Position numbers and translations under genes: made by a program. The notes below the pieces were generated by a model. That model searched no databases. It saw only the letters and a list, made by a program, of their open reading frames with translations, and had not been told where the DNA came from. Below, one piece after another: positions 1-12,800 of a DNA stretch of 64,000 nt. Source of the DNA: Acanthochlamys bracteata (lineage: Eukaryota; Streptophyta; Magnoliopsida; Pandanales; Velloziaceae); contig CM034142.1 in assembly GCA_019914995.1 (NCBI GenBank), positions 4,855,031 through 4,919,030 on the forward strand, read 5' to 3'. The stretch's first letter is position 1. Each line of letters opens with the position of its first letter.

Positions 1-1970
1 TGAGCGTTTTGGGCATTACAGATTGCACGAAAGAAAAAAGATAGATGATGCCTCCGAGAAAGAAGGAAATAAGAAGAGAAGTAATAGTACGATTAAATGT
101 GGATGTGCTGCATCGTCAGAGTGTAATGAGATGCTAATGGATCGTGAAGAGTGGTGAGTTTTGTAAAAGACCAAACTCATCATATAGTAAGCCCGGCAAA
201 AAGGATGCGAATGTCTAGTAATAGACAAATGCCTGCCGCAGCGAGGATGCTAGTAGACTCGTTTTGGGACGAAGATATACCTATGCAAAAAAGTTATCGA
301 TATAGTTATTTGGTTGCAAGCCAGTTTTTACGATAGAGATTACTAGAACCATTTGGATCTATCAAAAAAGTATAAGAAACCAATGCCATGTGATTTACCC
401 AACTCTGTTTGGTTTAAGAAGAAGAGTATAGAAGATTTAAATTTCTTCTATACGATTCAAACTAACAACGAATCGAGGGCAATTAACTTCTTCTAGATAG
501 ATGGTCGCTTATGTCTACAATTTTAGTATTTTTGTGATGTTGTTTTATTCGACACCACCTATTGCAAGAATGCATACGGAATGCCATTTGCACCTTTCAC
601 CGAAGTTAACCACCTCCATCAAACGATTCAGTTTGGATGCCACTACTTTTGGAAGAGATAGAGGACTCTTTCAAGTGGATTTTTGAGACCTGACTTGATG
701 CTATAGGCGGCGTACCTATCTGCAATTGTCACAGATTAGGACAGAGCTATAAATATAGCTACCGTGAAGATATTCTCCAATACACGAAATAAATTTTGCC
801 TTTGGTATATTCTGAAGAAATTCACAAAAAAGCTGTTACATGTTTCTTATAAAGTAAAATATCGAAAATGCGAGTGGCTCCAACGACTATACAATATTCG
901 AGAAAGTTGGGCACCCGTATATCACTTAGATATGTTCTATACTTCGACCAACACTACCGGGTGTGTTGAAGCCTCTAACTCTGCTTACAGGATTATTTTA
1001 ATCCCACAACCACTCTTTGCAACTTTATAGAGAGTATTTGGTAAAACTCTTTAAACGAGAAAAGAATTGTGATTATATTACCAAACACTCAAAACGAATC
1101 GTCAAAGGCCATGCGTATGTATTGAAAAGAACAGCAAAAAATATACGAGGAATGTGTTTGACAGGTTCAAACAAGAATATAATAAGCTGCTACTGAATGC
1201 ATCCTGTAGTCAGATGAAGATGGTAGCTAAGAATGGAGGACCTACACTTAAGGGACTCGGGTGCCTATGGACGTTGGAGCTCAACACATTAACAAAAGAA
1301 GGTCGCTACGAATGCAAAATTTTTCAGTTTCTAGGGATTCATTGTGCGCACTTTATCAAAATTTTCCTGTTGCATGATATAGACATCCCTGATCATGTTA
1401 TTCTAAAAAGATAGATGAAAGGTGCCAACAAATACAGAGGCGATAATCTCAGAGGACCAACGAGTGGCCATGATGCTTCTGACCTACCGAGAAGTATGCA
1501 GCTCAGTATAGTTGTCTACAATTGGCATATGAAGCTAGCACGCTAGACGAAACCTTCCAAAATGTGGCAGCATTTACAAAATCTCTCTCTACTGCTAAAG
1601 GAATATAAATAGGCTGACATTCCTGAAGTTCCTGAAATTCTTTCAGTTGTCGATTCATACATTATCGATGATGACGCACAGGCCCCACTTGATGCCTCTT
1701 GGTAGAAATTTTGAATCCGAACATTTCACCAACAAAGGAAGGCCTAGTATAGAGAGCCATTTTCCAATCGCAACCGTAGAATAAAAGGAGGTATGGAGAA
1801 AACTACTATGAAAGCCAACGTGAAGATAGAGAGGAGATGTGCTTGTTGTAATAAGACCGGCGTCAAATATGATAAATATAATTGCCCTGCAAACCCAAAT
1901 AAAAGGAGAGGAGCTTCTTGCTTCGAAACTGGAGAGGAGACGATTTGTCTTTAGGAGTCACACCTGCGAG
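1..1970 (+). pseudogene. FAR1-related (FRS / MULE-derived transposase) gene relic, cut by window start
   Basis: Decayed coding sequence of the FAR1/FHY3 family, which derives from Mutator-like transposases and encodes zinc-finger transcription factors or transposases. Pieces appear in family order in shifting plus-strand frames. The end of the FAR1 DNA-binding domain lies near 100-290 (SFVKDQTHH, then SPAKRMRMSS). The MULE catalytic region is near 430-1000 (FDTTY, MPFAPFTEVNH, FCLWYILKKF). A SWIM-type zinc finger is near 1300-1415 (ECKIFQFLGIHCAH, ending VILKR). A C-terminal zinc-knuckle motif is near 1830-1900 (CACCNKTGVKYDKYNC). Several in-frame stops and frame changes separate the pieces, so it cannot make one protein. 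The upstream end is outside the window. It could be a dead transposon or a dead host FRS gene; the sequence does not decide. Confidence 0.85.
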
Positions 1971-4030
1971 GCTCGCTATTAACTTAGCATATGAATGCAC
2001 TACCCTACCGTGTTTCATATTAGTCAGTTTTCGAGAAATTCTTTTTTACACTCTTGAATAAATTAATTCGACAGTTATACATTCCTCTAGAAAAATGAAT
2101 TCAATATCATGCACTGAGGATGACTAGAAGCTTAAAGATGAAACTTATCAACTTTTAAAACTTTAAATATGCAACCGCAGCCAATCATAGTTTGGAATTG
2201 TGCCGTCATATGCTACCATCTTGTGGAGTTGTGCGATCATTAAGTGACTTCGGGCACAGACTCTTTTAAAAGCGTCGCTCGGTAACTATGGTCACACAAG
2301 GACGCACAATATCAAAATCATGTCACACAATGTCATGGATGGCCATGGGAGATATATATTAATTATTTGGAAATGTTTTAATGCACCAAAATCTGAAATA
2401 TTGTAAACATGTAAATGATTCCGTTTTGGCATTTTGGGGATGCAGTGCCTAAGCAAGTTGATGTATCTCCCAAGCGCCTTTTAAAGGAGTGTTTGGCATT
2501 TATTGTGATCGCATAATGTCAAATTATGAATGCACAAGACCCACATAGTGTTGGGGGATATATAGTTGTGCATTTTTTGGATGCAGCGCCTAGGTACGTT
2601 GATGAATCACTCGCGAGTCTTTCATACGTGGGTTGCAGGATATGGCACAGATGCTGATTCTTGAGACATTAGCTTGTAATGAACACATAATCATAGCGTC
2701 GGTGCTTGTAATCGTTGGATGTATTCTAAATTGGCAATTTCAAAATCAAAATTCTGAATCTCTTGATGCATTCATCCTGATCCATTAAAAAAACAATCAG
2801 GTGATGTATACGATTTTACAATTTCAGAATCATCAACCAATCACAAAATATATCACAATTAGTCCAAAACTAACATTTACAGGATAAACCAAAATTTACA
2901 ATCTAGATGTAACCATTTATTTTCGTGTCTGTTAGCCAGAATGTGAGATTATTCAATTCTTTTTCGGCCACTTCTAGGTGCTTCTCATATAGAGTATCAG
3001 CAACAACTTTGTCGAGATTAAAGAGCTCCACCGCTTTCTTAAATCTGAATTAGGGTATTCTATCCTATATGATTAAGCTGTAGTCCCCACCAACATAAAG
3101 ATATTCCAGATACATCAATACAAAAGCCCCCGCAATCAACACTGCAATAAACATCAAACCCACAACTTGATACGTTACTTTCCATCGACACTCCAATACA
3201 AAATTTCAACTAGAATGTAAAAACTACCCAATCGATTACTTTGGAACATCAACATAGATTATCGTCCAACAATCACGGTTAGAGTAGATGTTACACTCTT
3301 CCAACACTGGAGAGAGATCTTGTCACAAAAAATCAAGCTCTCCCGCGAAGTTAAAATCCATCTTCGAGTTGTACACTATAATCTTCAATTCTCTAAAATG
3401 TATCTCTACAACGATCCATTGCCCATACCTAGCGTTGACATGGAAGATGACTATTCTTGCCACTGCCATAGTTTGGTAATATCATCCTTAGGCGAATTGC
3501 GTCCTTATGGTATATCATAAAGCCATTCTATCTGGGGCACATATTGAACCTTTTTCTTTTGTCTTTTTTGCATCTCCGTATACGTTCTACGATCATCATG
3601 CAAGGATTGCTGCAAAATTACTTTAACATTAAAATTTGAACATTACTGCAAAAGCATTTTAACGTCAACAAATTTTGTATTGTTACAAATCTTGCAACTA
3701 CTTCAGTTAGCGAATTTACCGCAATAATGATTCGGTGACTTAGCACTCACCATCAAATGCTCCTAGCTTAGTAATTCTTTCCACAGCCAATACATAGCCT
3801 CATCCAGACGTTAAAATTGTAGACAGAAAAAACTTCACGGATAATATTACTAATTTTGTCGGCTCGAAGAGTTGCCATTAGTCTATTTTTATTCTTTTTG
3901 TGGAGCAAGAAAAAAAAATACACATTTTCTTCATAGAGGCTTGGACGCGCAAAATAATGCATGAGAGAAACACGGACTTGCCCCCATGCGACATTATAGC
4001 GCAAAATTCCTCGCATATAGAAGAGTCAGT
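1971..4030. other. Degenerate repeat DNA, possible MULE N-terminal relic
   Basis: No intact gene seen. Around 2180-2340 there is a patch rich in words such as GTGCGAT and GTCACAC, resembling patches near the other MULE relic in this window. Around 3270-3520 a plus-strand stretch (ILSQKIKLS, then PLPIPSVDMEDD) loosely resembles the N-terminal PB1-like region of MuDR-type transposases. That assignment is tentative. The rest is unassigned AT-rich sequence. Confidence 0.3.
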
Positions 4031-4039
4031 CGATGGTGG

Positions 4040-4215
4040 ATCAGACGGTTGGGATAGAGGCACACCGGCACATCACATAGTGGCCATTGTGCCTCAATCC
4101 TACCCTATATATATCGCATAGTGGCCATTGGATTTGAGATCTCCATGGCCACAAACGGTCGCGAGTGCACTAGAGTGTGCATAAGGACTGAATTGTTCTT
4201 ATCCCTCCCCTATAT
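4040..4215. mobile_element. Degenerate copy of the TA-targeted fold-back MITE
   Basis: Partial copy of the fold-back family described at 43808-44197. It shows the terminal motif GGATAGAGGCAC at one side and the TATCCCTCCCCTATATATA end at the other, with internal GGCCATTGGATTTGAGATCTCC and GGCCACAAACGG. It seems to consist of two overlapping terminal fragments. Boundaries are approximate. Confidence 0.5.
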
Positions 4216-4326
4216 ATATATGTGTGTATGTGTGTTGATATAGAAATATGTAATTTGGATAAAAATTTTATTTAGTAAGTCCTATTTTTTCCATGTATAT
4301 ACGCAAACTATTTATTAGCATGTAAC

Positions 4327-4592
4327 GATAGGATATAAGCACTCCCTCTTTGGACAAAAATGGAAAAATTCAAAAAATATATATTGTCTTGTTGTTGTCA
4401 TCTTAATCAAGAAATCGGATGAAAGTTGATTTGCGATCCGATTAAGCTGAAATTTTATTAAAATATTTTCAACTCATAGTTCTCATATCGAATGGTGGAT
4501 ATCACTTTTAGAGCTTTGTACCGATGGAATCGGACTGATGTACGCCGATATACCCCTAAGGAATGATATGCCCCTATCTCACTCTATATATA
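4327..4592. mobile_element. Degenerate fold-back MITE, second copy
   Basis: Starts with the family terminus AGGATATAAGCACTCCCTC and ends with ATATGCCCCTATCTCACTC before a TATATATA tract. The internal block GTCATCTTAATCAAG, then GATCCGATTAAGCTGAAATT matches the inner arm of the complete copies. The left arm is mostly deleted. Confidence 0.6.
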
Positions 4593-4603
4593 TGTATATC
4601 TAT

Positions 4604-4972
4604 GGGAGGGATATGGGCACTCCTATGCACTCTCTTTTCGGTTTATGGGAGAGTGATCTTCAAATTCAATCTACACCGTTGGATAAGAAGAATTGTAAAT
4701 TAGAAGCATACTCACCAAATTTTAGCTCAATCGGACTATGCATTCACTTCTATCTGGTCACTTAATTAAGATAACAAAAAAAAAAAGAAAACTTTAAACT
4801 ATATATATATTATATTATTTTTGTCATCTTAATCAAGTGACTAGATAGATATGAATTCTTGATCCGATTGTTCTGAAATTTTGTGAGTATGTTTCTATTC
4901 GAAGTTCTTCATATGCAACGGTGAAAATTGAATTTAGAGATCACTCCGGCCATAATCGGAGAAGTGCTCTAT
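4604..4972. mobile_element. Fold-back MITE, near-complete copy
   Basis: About 370 bp with long imperfect inverted arms. The left arm runs from GGGAGGGATATGGGCACTCC through GTCACTTAATTAAGATAAC. The right arm runs back from GTCATCTTAATCAAGTGAC to CCATAATCGGAGAAGTGCTC. It is flanked on both sides by TATATA tracts. No coding capacity. It is probably a non-autonomous DNA element; its superfamily is not clear from the ends. Confidence 0.75.
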
Positions 4973-4978
4973 ATATAG

Positions 4979-5009
<31 letters not shown>

Positions 5010-5022
5010 AACACACACATTC
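4970..5022. repeat. (TA)n(CA)n compound microsatellite
   Basis: A run of about ten TA units passes directly into a run of CA units at the right edge of the preceding fold-back element. This is typical of the TA-rich sites in which the family lies. Confidence 0.85.
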
Positions 5023-6894
5023 GAAATTGATTTTATAAAAAAATTACTTTTGGATGAAAAAAACATTCCCTGTGTATGTAGCTATGATGTTGATATTGCT
5101 ACATAAATGAGGAAAGGTAATCCGTATAAATACTTTCATGTAATTTTTTCTTTCTAGCCCAAAATTCTAAGACAAAAATAGAAATAGTAAGCACTTAAAA
5201 ACTAAATGTCTGCTGCTCATCTTACTTCTGCTTCAACACCAAATAACTAGTGCCTACATTTCGACAAAGATCGCTTTAGCCAAAATGGTATCCTAACCAT
5301 TTCTTGTCATGCATTCTGTAGAAGAGAATAATAGAAGATTACATTCAAATATCCTTTTGCTTGTTTTAGCACTATGGGCATCTGGAAGAAACAAATTATG
5401 CTTAAGAAGCTAGCGATCAACTCCATTCGTAGAACAGCTTCCATTTAGAGATACAAATATGCACCAAGCTAAATCATCTTCCATATAGAGAAACGAATTA
5501 TGCTTAAGAAACTAGCGATAAAATCTACCAAACGTCTCGAGATATGGCCCACCTGGGTTTGTGAATAATAACAAGTTTGGTCCAATCCGGCCCGATCTCT
5601 CAGATAGTATAGGATCGATTTATCGACCAGTCTGTCTGATCACTGTGCATATTGACCGGCCAAAAAAAAACCATTGACTTAGTCAAATTGTCAATTGATC
5701 ATATCAATATAAATAAAAAATTATCAAAATAATTTTTATTTATATTTATATTTTTATCTTAATAATATTTTTTAAAATTATTTTATATTTAATTTTTTTT
5801 ATTTATTTATTATATAAAAAATAAAATGGGCAAACAGATAGGACCGAATTTAAAAAATTACCTAGCTCAAGCAGAGGAACTGAACCGGGTCAACCCAATC
5901 CGAATTGCACCACCAAATTAAAACGATTTCAGAGCATCATTTTGAATTGTTTGAAATAATTTTTTTAGAAAATCTTATTTTAGAAATTTTTTAAAATTAT
6001 TTATTTTTTCTTAAAAAATTAAATTATATATGTAAATTTATTAGATACAATTATCTAGTTTTTCAAATTTAAAAAAATATTAGTGTACCGTAAAAAACTT
6101 ATTAAAAATAAAAAGAAAATAAAATAGAGAAGTAGGTGAGAACTCAATACCAAACACCAATAGGCTTCTATATCCACATTTTGACAGCTGCCATGTCCCA
6201 CCATTCATTTTGTATTAAAAAAAGCAAGATTGCGTCCACGGTTGAAATAAGAAAACAGATTGCGTTCGATTTAACATAGTCATTTGTTGTTCAGCATCGT
6301 ATGCGTCTGCAAATATTGAAAGATGTAAACGTCTCTGTACTCACTAGATCGACCTCATTACCGAACTCACAACTGCAAAAAACATCAACAAAGCAAAATA
6401 CAAGAGCCAAATACAACTCAAAGTTAATATACTTCTTCACCCAGCATCATTTAAAAATATGCTTGGTAAAAATTAAAATTTCACAAAATTTACTCGATGA
6501 ACCAAAAAAACTGAACAAATTGGACGCTGAAACCACGATCGCTCTCATTGAAAAATCCATTATTAAGTATGTAGTATTGTCAGCTCAAAGCCATAAACAA
6601 GCAAATTTTTGTGTAAACTACTCGAAACAAGACTATATCAACAAGACAGGATACATCAGCTGGTTCTTAACAACGACATAGACATAAAAAAGAAGATTTT
6701 GGGTTTAACAGTATTTAGGAACCAACGATGAAGACCTACTAATTTTTAGAGATACATGGTAAGTAGGCTAAGGACCTCTTATGCTTATTAGATACTTACA
6801 GAAGCTACAGACATTCCTAATATGTCTGCCAACAACAGAAATATTCATCAAACTCAAATTTAAATCCTGTTGCTGTAACCAATGCCGTGAAATC
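5023..6894. other. AT-rich intergenic DNA downstream of the centrin gene
   Basis: No recognised gene. There are very AT-rich runs at 5690-5830 and 5940-6120. A 126-codon open frame on the plus strand at 6301-6681 has no family motif and low-complexity composition, and I treat it as chance. The last 100-200 bases before 6895 probably contain the 3' untranslated region of the minus-strand centrin gene. Confidence 0.5.
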
Positions 6895-9800
6895 TCAAGA
6901 CCAGGAGGTTGTCCTTTTCATCATCTTAAGGAATTCATCCAGACTAACCTCTCCATCCCCTGTATTACAAGGAATGCAAGACTATTAGTGGCAATCCCTA
7001 TTACATCATTACAAAATTTATAAATTTGACATGGATTTCTAAGGATTTTGCTGAAGAGTTTCAATTTGAGTTCAATTGAGATTTCAGAAGTGATTTGAAG
7101 CCATGTTTCTAGGGACTGTTAGGCAGGTCAGATACTATCAATTTAAAATAAAATCCGTCAGAAAAATTGCAGAAGATATCGAAGAAAAAATACCAAAGAG
7201 AAATTGCTGGAAAACTGAATAACAGAAGAGTTCTAGAAGCTTAAGAATTCCACATCCAACTAAATTCTGATTGATTCAAATTCAATCTTCGACCTGTTTT
7301 TGAGTTGGTCAGATTTAGATCTTCCAGAAAAATTTACACTTAGATTCTGCAACAAGTAACCAGAAATTAGGAATAAAATATATAAGAGAATCTTCAGAGA
7401 TTGCTGAAGATTCATCATTAATCTGGTCAAATTTTCAGAGGTTATTCAGAGTCAGTTTTACAGGAGCTGGAGCTAGCCGTTATTGAAGTCAGAGCTATTA
7501 AAGAATCATTCCAGATCTTGCAGATCAGATCCAAAACTCAAGGAGATTTTGTAGAATAAGAAGAAGCTCCTGTTAGAGGACAACAACAAAAAAGAGAAAA
7601 TAGAAACGAAAACAAAGAACTTCCTCAAGCTTTTCAAAGAGTTATTTAATGTGACTTTGTGATCCTCTCTTACTTTCTTCATTGTGAGATTAATTATTGT
7701 AAAGAGATATCTGTGAGCTATAGTTCTGATTCTATATATATGTAAAGTTCAGAGGAAACTGAAGTGTAAAGGGAACCTGCGAGTTCTTTTGTTGAGAGAG
7801 TCTAGGCTTAGACTTCCTGTGAGGTTGCAAGCCTCGGTTGAGGCTTGTGTGGTGCAACAGGAGGGATTTGGCCAAGTCTAGGAGGCTCTTTAAACTTGTC
7901 CAGCTTAGGACACTCTGGTTGAAGCAAGGTGTTCCGCAAAGCATCAATTCTTATCGTTACAATGTTGGCGAACTTTAATGGAAATCACTTGAAGGTTTTC
8001 AATGTCGTGGACGTAGGCAATGTGATTGTTGAATCATGTAACAATCTACATGCTGGTTTGATTGTTTTCTAGATTGCTCTTAATTCACTGTGCTAACATG
8101 TTCTGAGCTCGAAACAGTGCTACGGCAGTCAACTGGATTCAAATGAAAATTGGTCCAAAATTTTATTTTGAGTTTTAAACTCTTTGAGTGTTTTCCGTAG
8201 AATTCCTAAAACTAATAAATTGATATGATTAGCACTAGTGATGAATTTACACTAGGCTTATGATTTATAACATATTTGTAATACTTGTAGTGACTTTTTA
8301 ATAACATCATTACAGTTACGAATTTGTTGCGTTGATTTATATCGTCAAAAATGAAAGATTATTATGTGGCATCCTTATTTTATACTGCTAACAAATAGCT
8401 ATGTTGACGGTAGTATGTCTACCACCAATAGATGATGGCAAAAAATAGTTGTGACAAACACCTTAAGGAGTTCCAACAATGTGGTCTCTTTAAGGCCTTT
8501 AAGGACGTCATTTTTCTTTTACATAATTCGGAGCCCAGGATACATATTGGTATCTAAATTACTACCCCTTAGTATGCCATTTGACATAGTAAAGGCCTTT
8601 GCTGGAAGGTTGCTCAACTGCATGAATTCTAACATAAATCACTAAAAATGTCGACATGTGAGCATTCATTAGCAAATTTTGGAAATAATTAATTCTTTTA
8701 ATACGAATTAAAATGAACACCTCAAGAAACAAGGGAGTGTTTGTTAGATTTTAGAACCAGTCCCTTCCATTTAATTCATAGAGGTGCAGTCATTCTTCTA
8801 AAATTTGCATTGCCAAATAGCTGGTAACCTATATGCTTAGGAAATGAGTTAATATGTATTGCTTTGGAGGACTTGGTCTTTTGTGTTTGTTGACATTCAA
8901 CTAGATCACGCCAACATAGTTCGCATTGTTAGTATATGCCTCGTACTTAACCTAGATACATAAGATAAGTAGTTTCATGCCTTTTTTGTTTTACATTATC
9001 TTTTTCTAATTTTATTTGGTGAATATAGAAAAAGCTCTTCTTAATTTAACCAAATTTATTTCAAGCTTTTGTTTACAACCCATTAATTCTTTTCCCAAAG
9101 TATATAACAATTCTATAATCAACATAGCCTAAGGTGGTCGCGAAGGAATTCAAGGATTAGATCCTTAGCTAAATGTGGTACAAAATCGAACCGAATGGGA
9201 AAAAAAAGGAATCCTGTAATGGACCCTACTCGAGTAGGGAAAAAAGACTTCTTATTGTTGTTGTTGTTGTTTATAAAGTCTATAACAAGTCTATAGTTAT
9301 GTTGGCATAAAAATGGGAACTGGGCTCTCTGTTCAAGCCTTCTGAAGATAGCCCAATCATAGCATCTTATTAGGGGCGTGTTACGGTCTAGTTTGGCAGT
9401 TTGGTTGGATGGATTGGTTTGATCTGGTCTGCCCTATATGACACAGCAAATCCAGGCATGGTTTAGGCCAAAACAAGCTTGATAGTGCCCCAACATACAG
9501 GATCATTGCAAAGACATTAGGAAAGGTATAATCTTGATGAGTGTTCATTTGATTCAGCCTAACTAAGCCTCATCCCACTGGATATCATTAACAATTAATA
9601 AAACCTCAACCGACTAATAGAGATCAATAATAATTAATTATTAGATCATTAATACTTAATGGTTAGGAACTGAGATCATCAAATCATTGAATGATAAGCT
9701 CAGTTTTCTCTCTGTAGTAATATTTTGGTTTAAAGTCTTGTACGTTGGAGTTTGTCCCTTTCGGTCTTATGCTTTTGATTGTTCATTTTCATTGTTGTAC

Positions 9801-12800
9801 TATATAGATTCGTGTTGTTGTTAACATAATTTCTAGCATATACATCATTAACCTTTTAATTTTATCTTTTTTAAGCTAACATGAAAAATATTGTCCTACT
9901 TTAATGAATTAGAAAATTAGTTTTTTTTTAATTTTCCATCTATCTTTCATACTGGATGTCTTTCTTCTCCAACACTGCATACTATATCTCTTCAAGTCTC
10001 TCTCTCAGCCACTATGCAACCTCTATGATTCTTGACCTTCATTCTTCCTTCTTCACAGGAAATACAGACCCATAAAATTAAGTTATTCGAGGAGTTTTCC
10101 AAGAAACTAGGCATGGAAGTATTCTTTTTCGTCTGTCGCTTCCTTGCTCCTCCTCCGCCAACAACTCCAACCAAGTCTCTCCTCACTCCACCATTGCCAT
10201 CGCCGATTGTGCTTCCTCTAAGATCAATCATCATCTCTCTAACTTCTTTTCCTGCTTCTTTAAGAACCTCCGCCGCCGCCATCACCGTTATATCTAGAGC
10301 CAATTTAACCATGTTCTACTCCATTAATCCACAAAGAACAAGAAGCAGATGACCTCATTTCACTGACAATGTAGAGGAAAGCAACTTGGCGATGGTGATG
10401 AGATTGTTTACATGAGAGCGAGTTACAAATGAGTCATTGGCCAGAATCGGCTCGTTGAATACGAACAATCCCGATTATAGAAGCCAAGAGCAAGAAATTA
10501 GCATTTTTTTACTATGAACATCAACAAAAAGTCGTGAACATGTGCAGGCGGGCAAAGGTAGTTGGATTGATTACTAGGTGTTTGATTTATTATTTGAAAT
10601 GAAATTGATTGATTGATTCGTAGATGTAACCCGATGTAGGTGGTTACGAGTTAACTCATCACTAAACTTGATTGAAATTTTATTTTAATCTGTTGTTTCT
10701 ACTGAAGATCTGAAAGGTAACCACTAACCAAATTATATGGTCAAATCAGGTAACTATCTCCTAGATCTGGGAGTTAGGGTACTTACACTTTCCCTATGTG
10801 TAAATGATGCATGTAAGGATAATTTCTTTGTGCCTTATATATAGGTTTATGTGCTCAAACCTCTGACCTTATAATATATGCAAATATTTGGAGCCGATAG
10901 TTAAGCTTGATATGCCATTAAATTTCCAAAATTCCGATTTTAAATGTTAAGTATTTATCACCATCATCAACGATAGCATATAGATGGTATAAGTTTGGAT
11001 ATTGCTTTTCAATCTGTCTATTGTCAGAACATCCAACTCATAATTAATTAGAAATAGTTCCCCTTACAGGAGCTTCAGTGATTTTATGAGATCTTTAAAG
11101 AGGAGAATGTCTTTGCTGGAGATAACTTTTCCATGCATTACGGATTAAAAGTTTGAGATTGAACTTTCTTCCCAGCCATAGTCATTTCTTTCTTTTCACC
11201 AATTTCTATTCTCTATTCTTTTATCAACCAAGAATATCTTCTCACTAACTGAATCTAAGCTGGAAAGAATTAGTACAATCTTAAGATCTAGTTCAGCTGT
11301 TATCATGTTTTTAGTTGGCAGCAAGTAAATCTAGGTAATATCACCTTTATAGTTAATAAAATAAAATTCTAACCAATATGGCCAGTCCTTATCAACTGTT
11401 AAACAGATTGGTGAGGCATGGCATAGAGATGACATCGTACAAGAGTTCTAACTAAGTCTACATCTAACAAATGTGAGAGTGAGCAAGAAGAAGCTTTTAC
11501 CAACGTCAAGCACTATATAAACATGTTTAGAAAAATTGCTTGCATAAATTGCTGGACCAATTTGTTAGATGTAGTAACAAAATAATATGGACTGCCTATA
11601 TCCAATCATAAATGACTCATACAGTTGACAATGAATATAAGTTTCTACTAAATATTACTTTTTTTTTAACTTGTACATGAAACATCCTCTTTGGTAGTAG
11701 CTGTAGGGGTTGGCACGAATAAGATATGCTGTAACTTATTTTATGTGAGAGTAGCTATAACATGCAAGAGACAAATCATATTGAACTTGAAATAACTAGG
11801 CTTTGCTAGTGTAGAAGGAGGTCTCACCATCTCGATCTGCTTCTTCTACCATCTTCCTGATCTCATCAGTCGTGAAGTTTTCTCCTAATTCATTTGCGAT
11901 ACGTTTAATATCTCTTTCAGATATTTTACCCTGCAAAAATTTACAAGTGAACGTTTATTATCTTGACAAAAACAAACAATGATAACAATTTGCTGGAAGA
12001 AGCAAAATCATCTCGAAAGATTTACCTTGCAAGGTTTTAGCAAATCAATAGTAAGAAATATATGACTCTTATATAGAAAATGGTATAACTAGGTTGATTG
12101 TTCTCAAAACTTAAATGCAAAGCTTCATCTTAAATTGATAAAATAAAACAAATGGTCAGTAAGACAAGAACTTTTACATTATTATCTTGATCAATAATGT
12201 GAAAAGCTTTGCTGAGCTCTTGTTCAGCATCCCTTTCTCCGAATTTGTTAGTGAGCATATATACAAATTCATCAAAATCAATTGCACCATTATGATCTTT
12301 ATCAACTTCAGCCATCATCCGCTTAAGTTCCTACAAATAATGAAAATTCAAGGTGTTAAAACAGAGAGAAAGTTTTCACATTTTCTTACAAAATGAGATA
12401 CATGTATATCAAATTATTGCAGTGATATCAAAGAGATGCAACCAAATAACCAATTAGAGGTTTTCTTATATAAGTATTAGATACAACTTCGTTGGTTATA
12501 AAAGCAAAGGCTTGAGATCAGTGTCTTTAAGCTAAAATGGAATACCAACGAATGTAGCAGAAGCTCTAATAGATAAATTTAATGATAAGGGTTTTACTGC
12601 TGATGAATATACAGAAAACACAGAAACAGAAAACAAATCACGGAAAGGCACATAAATACAAAAACAATTCGTTTATGCTAGATGAATGTCCAAAAGTTGA
12701 TTGGTGCAATTAGAGGTGAACCACATTCCATGTTAATTTTTTACATTTTTACCTTTTCTTCAAAAGCTTGGATTCATTTGGAAATGTACCAAGTTGTCTT

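Noticed and set aside
6301-6681. 126-codon plus-strand open frame
   Set aside because: Low-complexity Lys/Asn/Ser-rich composition, no family motif, and it lies just downstream of the antisense centrin gene; likely chance.
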